A stretch of DNA of 64,000 nt from Lycorma delicatula. Lineage: Eukaryota; Arthropoda; Insecta; Hemiptera; Fulgoridae. The stretch is from the NCBI RefSeq assembly GCF_047948215.1, contig NC_134465.1, positions 20,108,022 to 20,172,021 on the forward strand, in the 5' to 3' direction. Below, in pieces: positions 11,593 through 23,599 of this stretch. A program made the position numbers and the translations under genes. Numbering within the stretch: position 1 is the first letter of the stretch; each line of letters begins with the position of its first letter. The notes beneath the pieces are model-generated. The model did not search any database. It was not told where the DNA came from and worked only from the letters and a program-made list of their open reading frames with translations.

Positions 11593-12289
11593 ACAAAGAA
11601 AAAATAAGCTATACTTTACTGAAAGTAACTTACAATGTACCTACTCTAATGCTTAGGTGATTCATTATTACGTCTTGTTTTGTGTCCTCTTTTTCCTTTA
11701 CTTTTTTATGTAATTCTTTTACAATCTGTACTAGTCTCGCAATATTTTTATAAATGCATCTGAAGCTCAACTCGTTTCATAATGACGCTGATACGAGTAA
11801 ATGTTGGATAGTCATATTTATTTTTCTAATAATTTTTCCGTAAAAATTATATTTATTATCCTTTCATTAATGAAATTTTAATCCTATTTCGTAAAAAAAA
11901 AAAAAAATGAATAAAACTTACGCAGTATTTTTTGGCATCTTTTTAATAATAGTCGATTTAAAAGATCGTAATAAAGGAGAAAAAAATATTCCCAATGATT
12001 TGTTAATACCTCTATCTTATTTCATTATTCTCAACAAAATTATGCCTTTTTCGACTAATGTTTTCCATTTATCAAAACGTTTTAGTTTTTTATTTCCCCG
12101 ACTGTACAGTTACACTTCACGGCTGTGTAGTGTATTTTAAAAGGAAAAGTATTCTAATCGAGTCAGATTTTGCATGTAGCGTTTTTTTCCAGATCTTTAC
12201 ATTTCATGACCATCCTCTAATCAAAAAACATAATTTTAACATTAAAAAATTTCAAAAAATTATATGTACGTAAGTAGATACGTATCAAT
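11593..12289. other. AT-rich stretch, nothing recognised
   Basis: No supported gene. The open frames at 11907-12273 have no recognisable motif and are AT-biased. Confidence 0.35.
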
Positions 12290-12790
12290 ATGTAGTTGTA
12301 GTGCTTTACTATTTAGCAGGTTAATTAGCTCTCCAATTTTTTCTATTTTTAGCGATACTTTTTGTATGAACATAACTTCATCCTTAATATCATCGAGCAG
12401 TTTCCGTTTTTTTCTTCCTGTCCCACTCTTATCATTCGCTGTACACTCTACGTCAACCTTAATAAACAGTCCTTCCATAATATATATCCAATCCACTTTC
12501 CTTTTCTATCTCTCAAAGTTTGCAGTAGTGAACTATCCTTTCCCACTCTTACACCTCATTATTATTAATTCTGTCCGTCCATTTATCTTTTCCATTCTCC
12601 TCCGGATCAACATTTCGAAAGCTTCTAATCTTTGCTCATCGTCCTTTTCTCATAAAGTCCAAGTCGCCGCCTTACGTAGTGCAAGACCTCGTACAAAATA
12701 TTTGGCGAGTTTTTTCCATAGATGTCTATCAAACTTACTATACAGCAAGCTTCTCTTTCTATTCGAACCTTTCTATCTGTATTTTAGGCT
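12290..12790 (-). pseudogene. RTE-type LINE ORF2 C-terminal remnant
   Basis: On the minus strand, frameshifted pieces run in order: RLEAFEMLIRRRMEKI-like sequence (about 12620), KWIGYIMEGLFIKVDVE (about 12490), then GTGRKKRKLLDDIKDEV to about 12400. This order is typical of the C-terminus of RTE-like LINE polymerases, with the W-GHI-R helix and a GRKR..LLDDI motif. Stops interrupt it and no 5' part is present. It differs from the other RTE family of this window (18736-19480). Confidence 0.62.
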
Positions 12791-14081
12791 GTTTTTTGCT
12801 GAAAGTATCAATTAGGATTTTTATCATTCAATTTTGGTTACAATCGGTCAAAGTGACAGTGACACGTATAGACTTTATCGGTCTCAGATCTCAGAATTTT
12901 ACGAAAACGATTTGTAGAGTTTTCCACGTAATTTAATATCTCTTAGGCAGATAATTTCTTTGTTTGGCCTTATTCAAATCCCGTAAAGAGATGTGGGGGA
13001 CGGGAAATCCTTTTTTCTTATTTTTAATTTTTGGACCGAAAGTCACATTCTTTTACTAATGATTTCATTATATTAATACTAATACCTACTTGCTGCTCCA
13101 CAGCGTTTAAAAAAACCGCTAAAACCAAATGCTATTTACGACAAGTCGTAATTCTGACATCCAGTCCTCTTGCAGCATGGTAATTAAAAATACGATTCAA
13201 TTCAACAAGTAATTAGAATTATTCTGGATTATATAATTTTTATTAATAAACTTAGAAGGCATGCCATTTTTCAAATGAAATCAAAATATTTAACTAGGAA
13301 AAATGCTTTACAAAAATAAGATTTTTTGCCGGTATTAAATACGGATCTAATATTCTGAAGAAATATTGTTTCAAGTAGCGCTACAATTAAGAAAACAAAA
13401 AGGAAAAGGTGTTTAATGATTTAGTGACTTATTCGTGCTCTTAGGATGAATGAAAGTGGAATGAAAGGATGAGCAATAGAATGATGAAAATAAAGTGGAT
13501 CGATACAAATATAAATGAAGTTAATTAAGATGAACAAGAGAGGAGAAGTATTTTTTACAGAATTTTTTAAAGAAAGACGAACTAGATTGATGGAATATAC
13601 CTGGTGTCTGGAAAAAACATTAGTCTTTTAAATAAAACCCACTTTATTACGATTAAAATTACAATTGAATGTGTTTTATTACATGAACGTACAAAGTGGA
13701 AAGTATTTTTTATTTTTTAATGTAAAAAAATACGATCATCATTTACAGCCATACGACGTCAAACCGATAATCCACCTTACTCCACGTTCTGGCTAGCATG
13801 TCTGCAGGAATTACTTCCATGGCAGCTATTATTCATCGGCATACGCGGACAAGTGACTACTTATTTTTGGTGCACGATGTCTTTTACATAGTCATATTAG
13901 AAGAAATCCACCGGCTTTTTCCATATCCGGCCTTCTCGGATACCCAGAGAGGTTCCCATCGTTAAGCACGGTTCGCACAAATTCTCCATGATGCGGTAGG
14001 GTTTTCTCTCGTAGGAGTATAGGCCCTTCGTATTTTCAATCTGCAAAAACACAAAATTCTTTAATATGATGATATAATACG
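12791..14081. other. Unassigned AT-rich stretch
   Basis: No coding motif was recognised. 13740-14040 is less AT-rich than its surroundings and may be the eroded flank of the adjacent mariner fragments. Confidence 0.3.
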
Positions 14082-14125
14082 TTTGGACATTCTTACGTAC
14101 AATACAGAATGTCCAAAACGTTCCG
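14082..14125. repeat. Near-perfect inverted repeat
   Basis: ACGTTTGGACATTCT, a 13-base spacer, then AGAATGTCCAAAACGT. The arms match except for one extra base. It sits just before a transposase N-terminus and could be abutting transposon ends. Confidence 0.7.
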
Positions 14126-14171
14126 TACTATAAGCGAAATTTTAATATTTCTACTTTGTTTTGTCTGGTTG

Positions 14172-14440
14172 CAGGTTGATGCTGTTTCTGAAAGAACGTG
14201 TGGAAATCATACTGTTGTGTGGTCATGAAGGTTAGTAATGAGTTTAATCAACGTCATCTCGAACGTCACCTCGTATCACATAGCAATTTGGGAAGATTAC
14301 TTGACAAGTTTAAACCGACCGGTAATGTTGCCGATTTGCTCGTATTTAAAAGGCCACTGACTAGTTACAAAAACAACAACTGTGATTGCCAAGTACGTAT
14401 GGTAGTCCAAAGGATTCAATCCAGTAAACCAGCCTAATCC
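14172..14440 (+). pseudogene. Tc1/mariner-type transposase N-terminus
   Basis: LKERVEIILLCGHEG is followed, in the adjacent frame, by VSNEFNQRHLERHLVSHSNL and GRLLDKFKPTGNVAD. This is the N-terminal helix-turn-helix region common to this transposase group. It is frameshifted and lacks the catalytic domain on this strand. Confidence 0.65.
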
Positions 14441-14649
14441 GAACAATCCTCGATCAACCGTCCACTATATCTGAGGAAGAAACAATTTCTCTTGCTCAAC
14501 AGGATCGAGGACAAATCCCACCTGATAAAAATCATTATGGACCAGGGATAAACAACCTTCCGCCTGTACACCTGTCTGGAATTTAACAGACGATAGATTG
14601 AAACATTACGTGATTTCGTCTACAGTTTGCGATTTTTTGGTCATTTTAC

Positions 14650-15170
14650 GGTTTGTTCATGGAAAAACAAACCCAAAAATCGATTACGCACGGTACCACA
14701 CCGGAATTCATTTTCGGATGGTTTCGAACGAATTCGACCGATTCGTGTGAATTCTTCAGCAGGATACTAGGCAATTATGGCGATTCACGACTGAATGAAT
14801 AAAAAACTTTGCCTCAACAAGAAATAAAATGCGCTGCAGATAATTTCAATCAGCAGAGATTAATTTTAATACGATTGTTACTAATTAAACCCTTTGTAGC
14901 TTGTCGTCAGGTTCACGGAGTAGTTACGATTTATAAGTAAGAATTTTCAATTACTTGGGAACATCCTGGACAGTGTTTTTAGAAATGTTTAGTCGACTAC
15001 AAACAATACGAACCGATCCTTTTGGGCTTCGTTGGAATAACAATCCTGTATCCTGTAACTTCTGCACTTTCTTAGGCCTACATGGTGAGTGTGCTTTCAG
15101 TATGCTTCTGTTCTACAAAAACTGTTCGCACCATCACGTATGCTTTTGTCAGTCGGAGAATTTCTACGAT
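14650..15170 (-). pseudogene. Mariner-type transposase fragment, opposite strand
   Basis: Minus strand: FQRSPKGSVRIVCSRLNISK (about 15020), NTVQDVPK*LKILTYKS, then LQRILFLVEAKFFIHSVVNRHNC around the first catalytic position (about 14800). The expected Asp-Glu pair (SDEA) reads VEA, so the first Asp is lost. Several stops. It lies head to head with the plus-strand N-terminus at 14172-14440, which suggests two separate insertions or a rearranged copy. Confidence 0.65.
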
Positions 15171-15627
15171 AGACTCCCGTATGATTTCTTTATACCTCAG
15201 TCTCTGATTTTGTTTCTACGAACCAATAAATCTACGCATTTGCTTTCTCTTGTGGCAATGCAATGGTATTGAAGCCTAAATTCATATTATCTTGGCCTGC
15301 AACAGTTTAACACAGCTCTCTGGTCTGAGTAATATGTAAATTAAAACTTACTTGCTTTAACATTATATATATGATACCAAATAAAAACTGTATTCGTTCT
15401 TAAAAACCCGGTGTTCTTTGTTGGATACGCTTCTATTAAAAACCACTTAGAATCAGATGAGTTTTTTAAATAGAGAGATGTGTTACGGTTAAAAACTGAA
15501 GAAGAAAATATCGGTGTTGAAGGAACGGGAGTAGCATTAAACCAGTCGAATGGCAGGTGGTTTATCAAAATATGAATATTTTTTACGATAAAAAAATTAC
15601 TACTATAGTAAAGCCAGTCAACACGAG

Positions 15628-16380
15628 TTGTTTTTTTTTTTGTTTCTGATTTAAACATCCCTAAGGCAACCTGTCCGGGAATTAAGCATCACTCGGTAAC
15701 CTAAAGGTGTCGTGACAGCAGCCTGCCCTCTCTGTATAGCCCCCGTAGAGGCATCTCACCGGGATCTTCCCAGCGTCATCAGGACACGCCGACTTCCTCT
15801 TCTGGATAGCCACCCCATCCCTCGGTTGGAAAGCTGCCCTTTCCATCCCTATTCTACGAAGCAACAGGTGTGCGTTTCGTACATCTGGTGTTTATTCCAC
15901 GTGACCCGTTCTCTCATACCCTATACCATCATCGGGTAGCTCCGATCCCCACTCTTGCGTGTGGTTGGAAGAGAACACCCTGGAGATCAAGCACTAATGC
16001 AGTCGTTTTTATCGCTAGTGTTTTGTGTTGCGTTTTACGATTCGTTGCGTGTCGAACTCATTTTTACCTTTCGGGTAGGTAGGGCTCAGTTTCTTCTTTC
16101 TTAGAAAGTCATTCGGTCTTGTTTGAGACTTGGCTAGATGTGTTTTTTTTTTTGGAGATTATGTTAGATTGTAGAACACGGATGGGAATGTCGCTCGTGC
16201 CATTCGCATCGGTGGCATTCTGGCTGAAGCTTGACTAAAAGATGTCATTGCCGAGGTATGACTTCCGATAAAGCCCATAACGACTAGGTACGGAGGGGGC
16301 GGCGTGGCTACCGAAACCTTCACATGGAGGGTGTCTTCCCCTATGGGGTCAGGATGTTCTTAACTGCAGGATGCAGAGCT
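15628..16380. other. GC-rich block, possible retroposon UTR
   Basis: A poly-T run at 15628-15638 precedes about 700 bp that is clearly richer in G+C than the neighbourhood, much like the LINE 3' UTRs elsewhere in the window. If retroposon-derived, the poly-T suggests minus orientation. No protein motif was found, so this is only a guess from composition. Confidence 0.35.
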
Positions 16381-17679
16381 GTTACATTTATCTAGCGCTA
16401 ATATAAAAAATGCGGTCTACATCATAATCATTTCTGACACCAAGCAACTTTCTGAATTAATTTCTATCTGTAACAATTCTATTATTTCCTTCGAGCGATA
16501 AGTAACTAGGGATCAGTAATAATTACAATATAGTATATATAAGTACGATTAAGTCATATGAATAACATATAAAGATATGAATCAAAGTAAAAAAATAAAT
16601 AATTTTTCAGATCTTTTCTTACCTAAACAAGATTTTTTTTTAAATAAGAGATTTGCTAGTATTAAATATTGATATAACATTAAGAACAAATTTCTTGATA
16701 AGAGTTTCGAAGAGCTCTTTATGAGATAGTGAAACCTCGACAGTAAGGTAAAAAAAAGTAATAGGCATTTGAAATTTACTCCATTTACGCATTTAGAATT
16801 ATGTTGAAAATTAACTGGGTCGATAAAAACAAATTTAGGTGTTTCAGAGAAAACTATTTACCAAATGAAAATAAACTTCTAATGAATTAAATTCCTAGTA
16901 ACGCTTATGTAAAATTGGAGGGTCTTCTTACAGTTAGTATAAAGTTTTACGAGCAATTACCTGATTAAGTTTAATTGTTACGAAATACCAGCATCGCATA
17001 TTCCTCCTGATCGAGCGACTTGAGTAGATTTTATGTAATATTAAAAAATAGTATGTTAAATACTTAACGTACCGTATAATTGAATGTACTTGTTAGTAGT
17101 ACGTAAATATAATAAAATCTTACTGTATTTTTAGCCTGTCGAGATTAACAATAACAGTACCATTCGTTTGACTGAAAACCTAAGCAAAATTAATAACTTT
17201 ATAAAAAAAAAAGCTATATAGCAATGAATTTTGTTATTAATTTTATTTTAAATGAGTATAATCTTTTACATCTGCCAGTCTTTATGATTAAGTATCCTTT
17301 GAGCAATAGGTTCATTTATACAAACCATGTGTACCAAGAAGAAGTATACGCCTTGGTTTAGTATCACTCCCCCCATTCCTCCCCGCTGATTCTATTGAAA
17401 CTTTACAGACCTTTTAACGAACATTTTCAAAATGTTCTGTAAAAGTTTCAACCTTCTACGATTTATAAAATCAAAATGGCGACTTTCGAATAAAATCATA
17501 AATTTTAGATAAACCATATTTTTTATACGTTAAAAAAAGCTAGTAAAAATCATTAAAACCAAATGAAGTATTGTTAAACAGCTGTGAAAATTAAATAAAC
17601 AATAATTAGTAATAATCTTGGTTCGCTTTCCTATGTAAGCATTTAATTATTATTAAAATAGGATTTATAACCGAACAAT
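16381..17679. other. AT-rich stretch, nothing recognised
   Basis: No gene, tRNA-like unit or shared repeat was noticed over about 1.3 kb. Confidence 0.35.
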
Positions 17680-18645
17680 TAATTAAATTTTGTGTATGGG
17701 CCACTGCATTTGACAAGCTAGCCAAATCCATACGATATTTCAGAGCCGAATTTCCTGATTTTGATCCACCAATTAAAATTTCAAGGTTTAAGTGGAAGTG
17801 TTTGCTGTTGGAAATCGGCAATGTAATTAAAAAATGCATATGATCTACTGATAAAAGAAAAGAGGAAATAGTACGCGCTTCATTACTGCGATCTCCGGTT
17901 AAACCTAATTTAGTGAAAAATGTTTCTTTAGATACTGTTGTACCAAAATCGACTGTGCAAAAAATACCAAAAATGAATGAAGTATTTTTTAAAAAAAATC
18001 ACCTAGTTCATAATCTTTTGGAAGATGACCCGGTTAGGAGAGTTGAATTCTGTTCGGGTATTATTCAGGATCATGAGGATCTAGATTGGCATGAACGTGT
18101 TTTATTCTCAAATGAATCTACTTTCTACCTTAACGGCACGATAAGCAGGCATAACTGTTACTACTACAACACCGAAAAGCCTCATATTCTTGAGCAGAAG
18201 CATAAATCAAAAGACATTACTGTTTGATAACTCTTACTCTCAACGCTATTTATCCTATAACATATCAGCACAACGATTGTAAACATATCAACAGATATTA
18301 GAAGCGTTAAATAAACTCTAATGCCTCATTTTATTGTTAAAATAATGAGATATGCTATTTTTCTGCAAGATGGAGTTGCGCCTTATTTTGAAAACCTAGT
18401 TGTGGAAGTGAATTTTTGACTGGCCACTGAGGTCGCCAGAGCTTACTGTCTGTGATTTTATCTTGGGGGGTTATTTAAAGGAACGTGTATACTCCCATAC
18501 CCTTAACACTAATGAAAAATTAAATAGGGTCATTGAAGAAGAAATTATTCGAATTCCAAGAAATTTCTGTACCAATTCATACATAGGATTTATTAAACGA
18601 TGTTACCAATGCGTCGCTGTTGATGGATTTCAGTTTGATTATACT
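17680..18645 (+). pseudogene. Mariner-type transposase, near full length, broken
   Basis: An N-terminal region FDKLAKSIRYFRAEF...DPPIKISRF (about 17715-17780) is followed by LRSPVK (17885), STVQKIPK and HNLLEDDPVRRVEFCSGIIQ. The first catalytic region is VLFSNESTFYLNGTISRHNC (Asp replaced by Asn). A second-Asp region FLQDGVAPYFEN lies near 18362. The C-terminus is CYQCVAVDGFQFDY, ending about 18640. At least four frameshifts or stops. Sequence order matches a complete transposase gene of roughly 340 codons. Confidence 0.8.
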
Positions 18646-18735
18646 AATTTTTTTAATTCATACAAAAAATTCTATTAATTTTAGAAGTTATTTTCATTTC
18701 GTAATTCATCTATTTTTAATCATTTTTACCAGCTA

Positions 18736-19480
18736 TTTTTTTTTTGTCATCAGTCATTTGACTGGTTTGATGCAGGTCCCAAAATTCCCAGTCCAGTGCC
18801 AGTCGTTTCATTTCGGTGTACTTCCTACATCCTAAATCCCTAACAATTTCTTTTACATATTCCTAACGTTGCCTGCTTGCAAAATTTTTCCCTTCCACCT
18901 CACCCTCTAATATTAAAGCGACTATTCCAGGACGCCTTAATATGTGGCCTATAAGTCTGTCTCTTCTTTAAACTATATTTTTCCAAATGCTTCTTTCTTC
19001 ATCAATTTGCCGCAACACCTCTTCATTTGTCATTTATCCACCCATCAGATTTTTAACATTCTCCTGTAGCACCGCATTTCAAAAGCTTCTAATCTTTTCT
19101 TCTCAGATACTCCGATCGTCCAAGTTTCACTTCCATATAAAGCTACGCTCCAAACATATACCTTCAAAAATGTTTTCCTGACGTTTAAATTAATTTTTGC
19201 TGTAAACAAATTATATTTCTGACTGAAGGCTAGTTTTGCCTGTGCTATTCGGCATTTTATATCGCTCCTGCTTCGTCCATCTTTAATAATTCTACTTCCC
19301 AAATAACAAAATTCTTCTACCGTCGTAATCTTTTCTCTTCCTGTTTTTAAATTTAGTGGTTCATCTACATTATTTCTACTACATTTCGATACTTTCGTTT
19401 TGTTCTTGTTTATTTTCATGCGGTAGTTCTTGCGTACAACTTCATCCATGCAGTTCATTGTTTCTTCTAAATCTCTTTAC
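18736..19480 (-). pseudogene. RTE-type LINE 3' end (family 1)
   Basis: Minus strand: RKNYRMKINKNKTKVSKCSR (reverse transcriptase end), EEFCYLGSRIIKDGRSRSDI, VWSVALYGSETWTIG, RLEAFEMRCYRRMLKI, then across a frameshift RRDRLIGHILRHPGIVALIL and a C-terminus like that of 43639-44030. It ends with GTCAAATGACTGATGACAAAAAA, the A-rich tail. The copy lacks the endonuclease and the front of the polymerase. The two copies share the polymerase C-terminus nearly residue for residue. Confidence 0.85.
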
Positions 19481-20918
19481 GAGCTATTATGTAATGAATA
19501 AAGATTTGGTTTATTTGAAAGCAGCCCATTTGTTTCTGTAAATCCTAGAAGGTTTTAGAACATTTTTAGAACCTTCGTTAAAAGATCTGTAAAGTTTCAA
19601 TAAAGTCGATCGGTGAATGGTAGAGAAATCAAAAGTGGGACGGACACAGTAATGTTAATAATGCTTTGTTGCAGAAATTACCAGTCCAGAAATATATCCA
19701 TTTTTATTAAATATTTTTTCTTTAATGTAAGTAATTCATTATTCAAGCAATTGATGAAATCAGATATTTTTACTTATTTCACATCACACTATTTATCTAC
19801 TTCAAATACATTTCACTCACAAAACCTTTCGATATTTATGGTTTTTGTTTTCACAAATTACAAAAGATACAAATTTTATAAACCTTCTATCAAATTAAAA
19901 TCTAGTTGTTATCGGAATCGCACAATTAGCAACAATTACCAGCAATCATTACTTTTATTATAAAATCTACTTTTATTACTGAATTGAAGTAATAAGTTAT
20001 TGAATTACCAAGGATTGAATTTTGATTTTCAGGATTACTATTTTCTTTTGTTAAACAATTTAAGCCATCTGATATCAATCACAACTACTTAAATAGTTTG
20101 ATTATCTTCAATATATTAGAAAAAATTCATGTTACATAGAGTTTGAAAAAACAAATTTATAAAAAATTTATAACTGCAAAATATGAAAAATCTTTTCCTT
20201 ACCGTTATATTTTCTTGGTTTATTCCTTTATTTCTTCCTCCTTCAGGTATTTTTATAAATGAACAGATTTCTAGGTCAAAGAAAACCGGTTAAGAAAATT
20301 TGACTTATTCCAGGTGTTGAAGTAATTCAATTAATTGATAACTATAAAAAAAAAAATAATAAATAAAATTAATATAATTAAAACGATATAAAACCGTAAT
20401 CAAAAGCTTTATGTTGTGCACAAGGCCTACAAAATTTTTCAAGGTAAATTGAATCAAATTTATCACCAATTAAAGTTGAAAGAAAAATGTTAGAAAACTC
20501 CTCTTCTAAAATCTCAAATGATAATATTTATAAATCAGAAGAAATTTTCCAAAATTTTGAAAAATAGGCCATACAATGAGAAATAAAAGATTCAATAATT
20601 ATATAGAACTTATGAAACTAGATTAACAAAATAGTTATTTAATTTTCAAAAAAAGAAACCAAAATAAGCCGATTCAAAGAAATCGAAAAAAATCTAAAAT
20701 TATTAAATAGTTGCAAAGAATAATTTTCGATAGATAATCTTACAGAAAATTAGTGGATAAATTTAAATTTCTAGAGAAACGGGAAAGGATATATTAGTGG
20801 ATGGACCGAAGAAAGGAGAAAAAGTTTAAGGGAAAGAATGAAAAATGTTGGAAAGAAAGAAGTCAGTACTATACATTCGCTATAAATAAAATTTGTCAAG
20901 TCATCCTTGCTCTTTTTT
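19481..20918. other. AT-rich stretch, nothing recognised
   Basis: About 1.4 kb of A+T-rich DNA without motifs; the open frames lack any family signature. Confidence 0.35.
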
Positions 20919-21013
20919 CTTTTTTTCCTCCAAAATTACAATCAGGTATTACTTCAGAGGATGATCGAGGATGTGTTTATAAATTAAAATGAAATGTAGT
21001 CTTTTACAATGTC

Positions 21014-21030
21014 AGGTTGACTATTCCTGA
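21014..21030. repeat. Target-site duplication, left copy
   Basis: AGGTTGACTATTCCTGA occurs here and again at 21586-21602, flanking the LINE. The first A of the right copy may belong to the poly-A tail. Confidence 0.88.
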
Positions 21031-21585
21031 CATAATCTCATAAACTGGTTGGGGTACAACAATGAGAACTGGGAATGGTTCCGCAGGTTCGCCGGGGAGG
21101 TCCTGCGGGCCAAAGAGGATGAAGACAGAAGAATGGGAGTATAAACAGTAGGGTAGGGCGGACAGTCACTCCATGGAGGGCCTGTACGCCTTGGTGTGCG
21201 GGTACCTGCGAAGGGGGTGAACTCCAGGGGAGTTTGAGTTTGGGTTAAAATAAAAGACCAAGTCCCGGTCGGCGGGGTCGTCCCTGCGGGAGCCTAGGCT
21301 CTTTGTGGGGTCGGCGCTGTCGATTAGAGGCCAAAGGCGTAAAGACCGAGTCCCGGTTCCCTGCTGAGGCGCTGGGGGACGGCATAGCCGGACCTTGGCT
21401 CTAAAGCGGGGAATTAGAGGCAGGCAATGTAAAACAAAAGATCCGAGACCGGGGAGGCCAACCTGCCGTGCCGGACGTATAGCCGGCGCGTGGGGGACGC
21501 CTCCTTTGAGAGTAAAAGGACACTCTCCCCGACTGAGTATACTTAATTGGATATCCGGTCGGGGAGAGTAGAGAAAAAAAAAAAA
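21031..21585 (+). mobile_element. R1-type LINE 3' end, 5' truncated insertion
   Basis: It begins in the last codons of an ORF2-like frame: NWEWFRRFAGEVLRAKEDED followed by RRMGV and a stop (21063-21143). This is the charged C-terminal helix typical of R1-clade ORF2. A GC-rich 3' UTR of about 430 bp and a poly-A tail (21573-21586) follow. It is flanked by a 17-bp target-site duplication, the mark of target-primed reverse transcription. The GC-rich frame on the opposite strand (21166-21636) is a UTR shadow. Confidence 0.85.
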
Positions 21586-21602
21586 AGGTTGACTATTCCT
21601 GA
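21586..21602. repeat. Target-site duplication, right copy
   Basis: Second copy of AGGTTGACTATTCCTGA, directly after the poly-A tail. Confidence 0.88.
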
Positions 21603-21668
21603 GAAGTGTGGTTAATCGAAACCCATCATCCACCAAAGAACATCGGTATCCACGATTTAGTATTCAGA

Positions 21669-21930
21669 TCAACCCACCGGGTCGGTGTAGCGTTGGAACT
21701 AGTCATCGCAAATCAGCTGATTTCGAAGTCTAGAGTTATAAGATTTAAATCCTAGTATATGCAATTACTTTTACACGGATTTTAATACTAGATCGTGGAT
21801 ACCGGTATTCTTTGACGGTCGGGTTTCAATTAATACACATCTAAGGAATAGTCGACCTGAGATTGTACTAGACTATATTTCATTTACATTCAAACATATC
21901 ATTCTCATTCATCCGGATGCTAAATAGAAA
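21669..21930 (+). repeat. SINE2 (tRNA-derived), plus orientation
   Basis: Starts ACCCACCGGGTCGGTGTAGC, followed by CATCGCAAATCAGCTGATTT, a weak B box (AAGATTTAAATCC), then ATCGTGGATACCGGTATTCT and GTCGACCTGAGATTGTAC. It is placed head to head with the split copy before it and lacks the very end of the element. Confidence 0.82.
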
Positions 21931-21939
21931 AAGAAAGAG

Positions 21940-22070
21940 TATTCAAATCCGTATAAAAATAATTGCCTTTACTAGGATTTGAACCCTAGAACTCTCAATT
22001 TTGAAATCAACTGATTTGTGATGACGGGCTGGTCTAGCGGTTTGCTAGACCAGCCCGGTGGGTCACCAAT
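21940..22070 (-). repeat. SINE2 head, minus orientation
   Basis: Reverse-complement SINE2 head: ATTTGAACCCTAGAACTCTC, AAATCAACTGATTTGTGATG and CCCGGTGGGTCACC. It contains an extra inverted duplication of its first bases (22025-22057). Confidence 0.78.
22025..22057. repeat. Perfect 14-bp hairpin in SINE2 head
   Basis: CGGGCTGGTCTAGC, loop GGTTT, then GCTAGACCAGCCCG: a perfect inverted repeat. SINE2 elsewhere has this segment only once. Confidence 0.9.
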
Positions 22071-22944
22071 TCGCCCTAGTTGGCAATAAGTTTGACTAAT
22101 ATGTGGATAATGTAAAAAAATTAAAATTATTCGTAATATTTTCTATTTAATAATTATTTTAATATTAATTTATGATATTTTTACGTTTATTACATTTATA
22201 ATAACATTAAAAAGGAAATTATATTTTCTCAAAATATTTTTTATTATTATTATTTTTCTAATTAAAATCCTTCTAAATCTTTCAGTGTACTTGTACAGCC
22301 ATTTGAATAACAACTACTCTTACATTCATCACTTAGTTACCTTCAGTATTCGATCAAATTAATTTGTTTTTTTTTTTATTTGCAAGAGTGTAGGAATAAC
22401 TTTTACGCCAACCAAGAATAAACAAGTATTACCTTCCTCTACCCTATGGGTACGTAAATAATCTGCCACGTTCCTCCACCATCCGATCGGTAATTGCGCT
22501 TGAATAAATTTGACAATCATTCCAAGGTTTTGAAAAGAGCAACCTCGTCCAGCCCGATAATTGTTTGTCTCGTCAGATTATAACCGAAGCCAACAGGCAT
22601 TATGAAATCGTAATTGCTTTTTTTAAAGCGAGTGTGTATGAAAATGAATACAATATTTTATTTATTATATTGCCAAGGGATTATGTGCGTAGATAAAAAC
22701 TGCAAACCCTTACTCCTTTACTTTAATGTACAGCGAATTATTTTTCACGTTGTACCACAGTCAGAAAAAATTTCATTATGTTAAATGTCTCATTAATTTG
22801 CGCTGCTTAGCAAAAGGAACTGATGAATTTTACATTTCCACTGTAAAAGAGGATGACTTTCAAATCTCTTTTAGAGGAATTTATAAACAGTCTCCAACGG
22901 GCAGGATTTTGACACTGTCCTAGTAAATAAAAATTGTTTTTTTT
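22071..22944. other. AT-rich stretch, nothing recognised
   Basis: No supported feature; the open frame at 22726-22923 has no recognisable motif. Confidence 0.35.
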
Positions 22945-23290
22945 TAGTTTCGTATCTTGTAACTTTCTTCATCTAAAAAAAAAAAAAATGTTAAAAAAAG
23001 GTTTTTATTCCAATGCTCCCATATAAAACCTTTTTTTTGTCAGACGGACTTTAGTATGTATATACATATGTAAATACGTTTACCAGTATTTTGTCTTATA
23101 ACTCCGGACACCGTAAACTGATTTTCTTTAAACTTGATAAACATGTAATACGTTCAGGGTGAAAGAATGTATTACATCTTTGCAAATATTGGAAAACAAA
23201 GGTATCTGTGTTTTGACAGAAATAAAATTTCAAACGTTTGTTCGAGCATTTTAGCTAAAAATCTTTCTTACAAAATTTTTTACTAAGATT
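22945..23290 (+). repeat. Repeat family E, left part
   Basis: Collinear with 55735-56030: TTTTTATTCCAATGCTC, CAGACGGACTTTAGTA, TTATAACTCCGGACACCGT and GAATGTATTACATCTTTGC. The right part of the same repeat resumes near 24490, beyond a mariner-type element. Confidence 0.65.
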
Positions 23291-23599
23291 ACAAATGACT
23301 GAAGATGTTTATGAAATACTGGTTCCGGCAGAAATAACACCCCGATTTCCCAACGCTGCTGGTGGACCGCTAATAGTACAGGGCTTGGTGTCAGTACGCC
23401 ATTTTGTAACGCATGTCTTACCGTTTCAGTTATAACCGTGACATGTAGTAGAAGGCATCGCGCTTTTGTAAAAAAAAAAAATGGGAAAAAAATGTATTTT
23501 TAAAATAGTGATTGTTTTATCATCATGCAGTGATTATTTTACTCACACTTAATCGGGTACCACGGCTTATCGACCTAGTCGATAATACATTAAACAATT

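Larger units (their letters stand above)
20919..21668 (-). repeat. SINE2 copy split by a LINE insertion
   Basis: The 3' part of SINE2 (20919-21030, minus) carries GGTATTACTTCAGAGGATGA and AATGAAATGTAGTCTTTTAC. It is cut by a LINE (21031-21585) and resumes at 21603 with GAAGTGTGGTTAATCGAAAC and GGTATCCACGATTTAG. The tRNA-like head is missing. The interruption is marked by a 17-bp duplicated target, so the two halves were one unit. Confidence 0.82.

Noticed and set aside
12264..12815. 183-codon plus-strand Ser/Phe-rich frame
   Set aside because: The opposite strand reads as an RTE-type LINE tail in the right order; the plus frame is its shadow.
21166..21636. 156-codon minus-strand frame, Pro/Arg-rich
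   Set aside because: Lies entirely in the GC-rich 3' UTR of the inserted LINE; no motif and a composition effect.
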